Source of the DNA: RHKX01 sp963743875
GTDB taxonomy: Bacteria; Actinomycetota; Thermoleophilia; Solirubrobacterales; 70-9
Assembly (NCBI GenBank): GCA_963743875.1
Contig: CAVURM010000004.1
Coordinates: 259,562 to 323,561, forward strand
Direction: 5' to 3'
Length of the DNA: 64,000 nt
Part shown: positions 61,247 to 64,000 of the stretch, piece after piece
How the letters are laid out: each line of letters starts with the position of its first letter
How positions within the stretch are numbered: position 1 is the stretch's first letter
The notes under the pieces: generated by a model
Told to the model about the DNA's origin: nothing
Database searches by the model: none
The model's input: the letters and a program-made list of their open reading frames with translations, nothing else
Program-made: the position numbers and the translations under genes

Positions 61247-64000
61247 CCGACGACGTCGGACGGCCCGCTCTCCGGCGCCGCCGGCGGACCTCAGGGCGAC
61301 GCTCGACCGGCAGCTTCCGGATGAGCTTCCGGCCGGCCGCGGCGACGCGGTCTTCCTCTTCGGCACCTGCTTCCACCCGCACGCCGACGTCGTCGGCCTC
61401 GAGGTCCTCGTCGACGGCGAGCCGCGCGCCGGTCACCGACTTCGGCCTGCCGCGGCTCGACCTGTTCCGCGCGCTGCATCCCGAACCTCGGCGCCGGCGG
61501 CGAGCCGCCGATCCCGCCCGAGGACCGCGACTCGCTCGAGGATCCCGAGGTCCGCTGCTACCGCAGCGGCTTCTGGGCGACGGTGCCGATCCCGGCGCCG
61601 GCGGCGGGCGCGCGAGGTCGTGCTCGCGCTGCGCGCCCGGCTCGACGACGGCTCGACTGCCGAGCGCGAGGTCGGCCGGATCGCCGTCGGCCGGCCGCCG
61701 CGTGGGCCGCCGCGCGGGCGCCGGGGCGGGAGCGGGCTGATCGCGATCGCATGGCGACCTACAACCCCGACATGGACCTGTTCCGGGCGCAGGTCGAGTC
61801 GCTGCGCGCGCAGACCGACACGAACTGGGTCTGCGTCGTCAGCGACGACCGCTCGCGCCCGGAGCGCTTCCGCGAGATCGAGGCGGAGCTCGACGGCGAC
61901 GAGCGGTTCGTCGCTCTCGCGCTCCGAGCGCCGGCTCGGCTTCTACCGCAGCTTCGAGCGGGCGCTCGGGCTGGTGCCCGACGACGCCGCAGCTCGTCGC
62001 GCTCTGCGACCAGGACGACCGCTGGTACCCGGAGAAGCTCGCGACGCTGCGCGCCGAGCTCGGCGAGCGCGCAGCTCATCTACAGCGACCAGCGCCTCGT
62101 CGACACCGACGGGCGACGTGCTCGCCGACACCTACTGGACGAGCAGGCGCAACAACCACACGAACCTGCTCTCGCTGCTGATCGCCAACACGATCACCGG
62201 GCGCCGCCTCGCTGATGCGGCGCGAGGTCGTCGAGCGGGCGCTGCCCGTTCCCCGAGGTCCCGGGCGAGCAGTACCACGACCACTGGCTCGGCCTGGTCG
62301 CGATGACGCTCGGCGACGTCGCCTACGTCGACCGGCCGCTCTACGACTACGTCCAGCACGGCGGCGCCGCGCTCGGCCACGCCGCCGCGAACGCCGGGAT
62401 CGGCGGCGGCGGCCGCGCTGCGCGAGCGGCTCGGACTCGCGCTACTGGCGGTCGCGGTTCGCCGACGCGCGCGCCGCCTACTTCCGCGGCTACGTGCGCC
62501 TCGAGGTCCTCGCCCGGGCGCTGCTCGCGCGGATTCCGGAGGCGAGCCGGCGCGAAGCGCGCGGCGCTCGCGCGCTTCGCGCGCGCCGATCGCGACGCAG
62601 GCCGGCGATCGCTCTGGCTCGAGGCGCGGTCGCTGCGGGGCCTGCTCGGCCGCAGCGAGACGCTCCGGGTCGAGCGGATGCTCGCCGAGAGCCTGCTCTG
62701 GCGGCACATCCTGCGTCGCCACAGCCGCGAGTGGCCGCGCCCGATCGGCTCTCCGTTCGACGCCAGCATGCCGCCGTCGCCCGGGCGAGCACGTCGCCGA
62801 GGCCCATCCCGACCCCGAGACGGCCCACATCGAGCGGCTGCTGACGCCGCTCGAGCTCGTCGTCTCCGAGCCGCGAGCCGGAGCGCGTCAACCTGCTGAT
62901 CCCGACGATCGACCTCCGGCACCTCTTCGGCGGCTACATCGCCAAGTTCAACCTCGCCCGCAAGCTCGCCGAGGCCGGGCACCGGGTCCGGATCGTCACC
63001 GTCGACCCGACGCCGCCGCTGCCCGACGACTGGCGCGAGCAGGTCGAGGCCTACAGCGGTCTCGCCGGGCGCGATGTCGCAGGTCGAGGTCGCGTTCGCC
63101 CGCGAGGACGGGCCGCTCGACGATCAACCCCGACGACCGGTTCGTCGCGACGACCTGGTGGACCGCCTACCACGCCCGCGACGCCGTCGCGCGGACCGAC
63201 CGCGACCGCTTCCTCTACCTGATCCAGGAGTACGAGCCGTTCACGTTCGTGATGGGCTCGTGGGCGGCGATCGCGATGGAGACCTACTACTTTCCCGCAC
63301 GCCGCGCTCTTCTCGACCGAGTTCCTGCGCACCTACTTCGCCGCCCACGGCTTCGGCGTCTTCGCGGCCGGCGCCGAGGCCGGCGACCGGGACTCGGTCT
63401 CGTTCCAGAACGCGATCACGGCGGTCGAGCCGCCGTCCGCCGCCGAGCTCGCCGACCGCGACAGCCGGCGGCTGCTCTTCTACGCGCGCTCGGAGCCGCA
63501 CGCCAAGCGGAACATGTTCGAGCTCGGCCTGATCGCGATCTCGCGGGCGATCGAGCAGGGCGTCTTCGGCGACGAGTGGGAGTACTTCGGGATCGGCTCG
63601 GTGTCGGGGCGCAGCCGCGTCGCGCTCGCCGCGGGGCGCCCAGCTCGAGATCCTCCCGCGCCGGCAGCCAGGCCGACTACGGCGCGATGCTCGGCGCCCA
63701 CGACGTCGGGCTGTCGCTGATGTTCACGCCGCACCCGAGCCTCGTCCCGATCGAGATGGCCTCGGCCGGCCTGCTGACGGTCACCAACACCTTCGACACC
63801 AAGACCGCGGAGCGGTTGCGGGCGATCTCCTCGAACCTGATCGCCGCCGACCCGAGCATCGAGGGCGTGACCGCCGGGCTGGCGGAGGCGGTCGGTCGGG
63901 TCGGCGACCACGACGGCCGGGTCGCCGGCGCCGCCGTCGACTGGAGCAGCGACTGGGGAGGACTCGTTCAGCCCGGCGGTGATGGACGAGATCACCGCGC
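61243..64000 (+). CDS. multidomain glycosyltransferase (GT2 plus WsaF-type), frameshifted, runs off end
   Basis: More than 20 frame changes hide one long protein. The front domain has FLFGTCFHPHADVVGLEVLV and VTDFGLPRLDLFRAL. A GT2 domain follows: TYNPDMDLFRAQVESLRAQT, VSDDRSRPERFREIEAEL, LVALCDQDDRWYPEKL. The last part matches WsaF-like rhamnosyltransferases: VNLLIPTIDLRHLFGGYIAK, FLYLIQEYEPFTFVMGSW, YEPF then LLFYARSEPHAKRNMFELGL and SLMFTPHPSLVPIEMASAGL. Each break is an extra base, mostly GGC read as GGGC or CCG as CCCG. The start is uncertain (TTG 61243 overlaps the previous stop). Confidence 0.72.

Overview
This is one 64 kb stretch of a high-GC bacterial chromosome with densely packed genes on both strands and many stop/start overlaps. 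The gene content points to the Actinomycetota. It includes a Kgd-type 2-oxoglutarate dehydrogenase E2 region, paired acyl-CoA dehydrogenases, an actinobacterial-type acyl-CoA carboxylase, an F420-type luciferase-like oxidoreductase, and two copies of a DUF559 protein. The overall flavour suggests Thermoleophilia/Solirubrobacterales, but that placement is inference because no rRNA or tRNA gene was recognised.

Region 1 (1-24.3 kb) is general metabolism. It starts with the cut-off E2 part of a 2-oxoglutarate dehydrogenase. A photolyase, a double-SDR acyl-CoA reductase, a GMC oxidase, an epimerase and an alpha/beta hydrolase follow. Next come an alkyl-DHAP-synthase-like flavoprotein, an acyl-CoA dehydrogenase pair, citrate synthase, a PfkB sugar kinase, a secreted VCBS/UnbV protein, a quinone reductase, and a DEAD-box helicase carrying one frameshift. 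Two intergenic spaces hold hairpin-rich tandem repeats.

Region 2 (24.3-42.6 kb) holds a PhoD-like phosphatase, then a HAD hydrolase, an APH-like kinase and an acyl-CoA dehydrogenase that together look like a split ACAD10. A sulfur block follows: a TauE-type permease, a cysteine-free Rrf2 regulator, and sir-cysH-sat-cysC for sulfate assimilation. Three upstream regions in this block share a CGATTCC motif. Two DUF559/AbiEi-like proteins (one at 16-17 kb in region 1, one at 39-40 kb) each have a long TATA-centred palindrome at the 5' end.

Region 3 (42.6-64 kb) is a surface-glycan locus with multi-pass GT-C-like proteins, GT2 glycosyltransferases, methyltransferases, an acyltransferase-3 protein, a phytanoyl-CoA-dioxygenase-like protein and a WsaF-type multidomain glycosyltransferase running off the end. 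Inside it, 5 kb of glycan genes, several decayed, lie between two direct copies of the last 189 bp of the acyl-CoA carboxylase gene. This looks like an island inserted at the 3' end of that gene. From about 58.77 kb to the end, genes are broken about every 50-150 bases by what look like single-base insertions. Those genes look real, and the breaks look like sequence error rather than decay.
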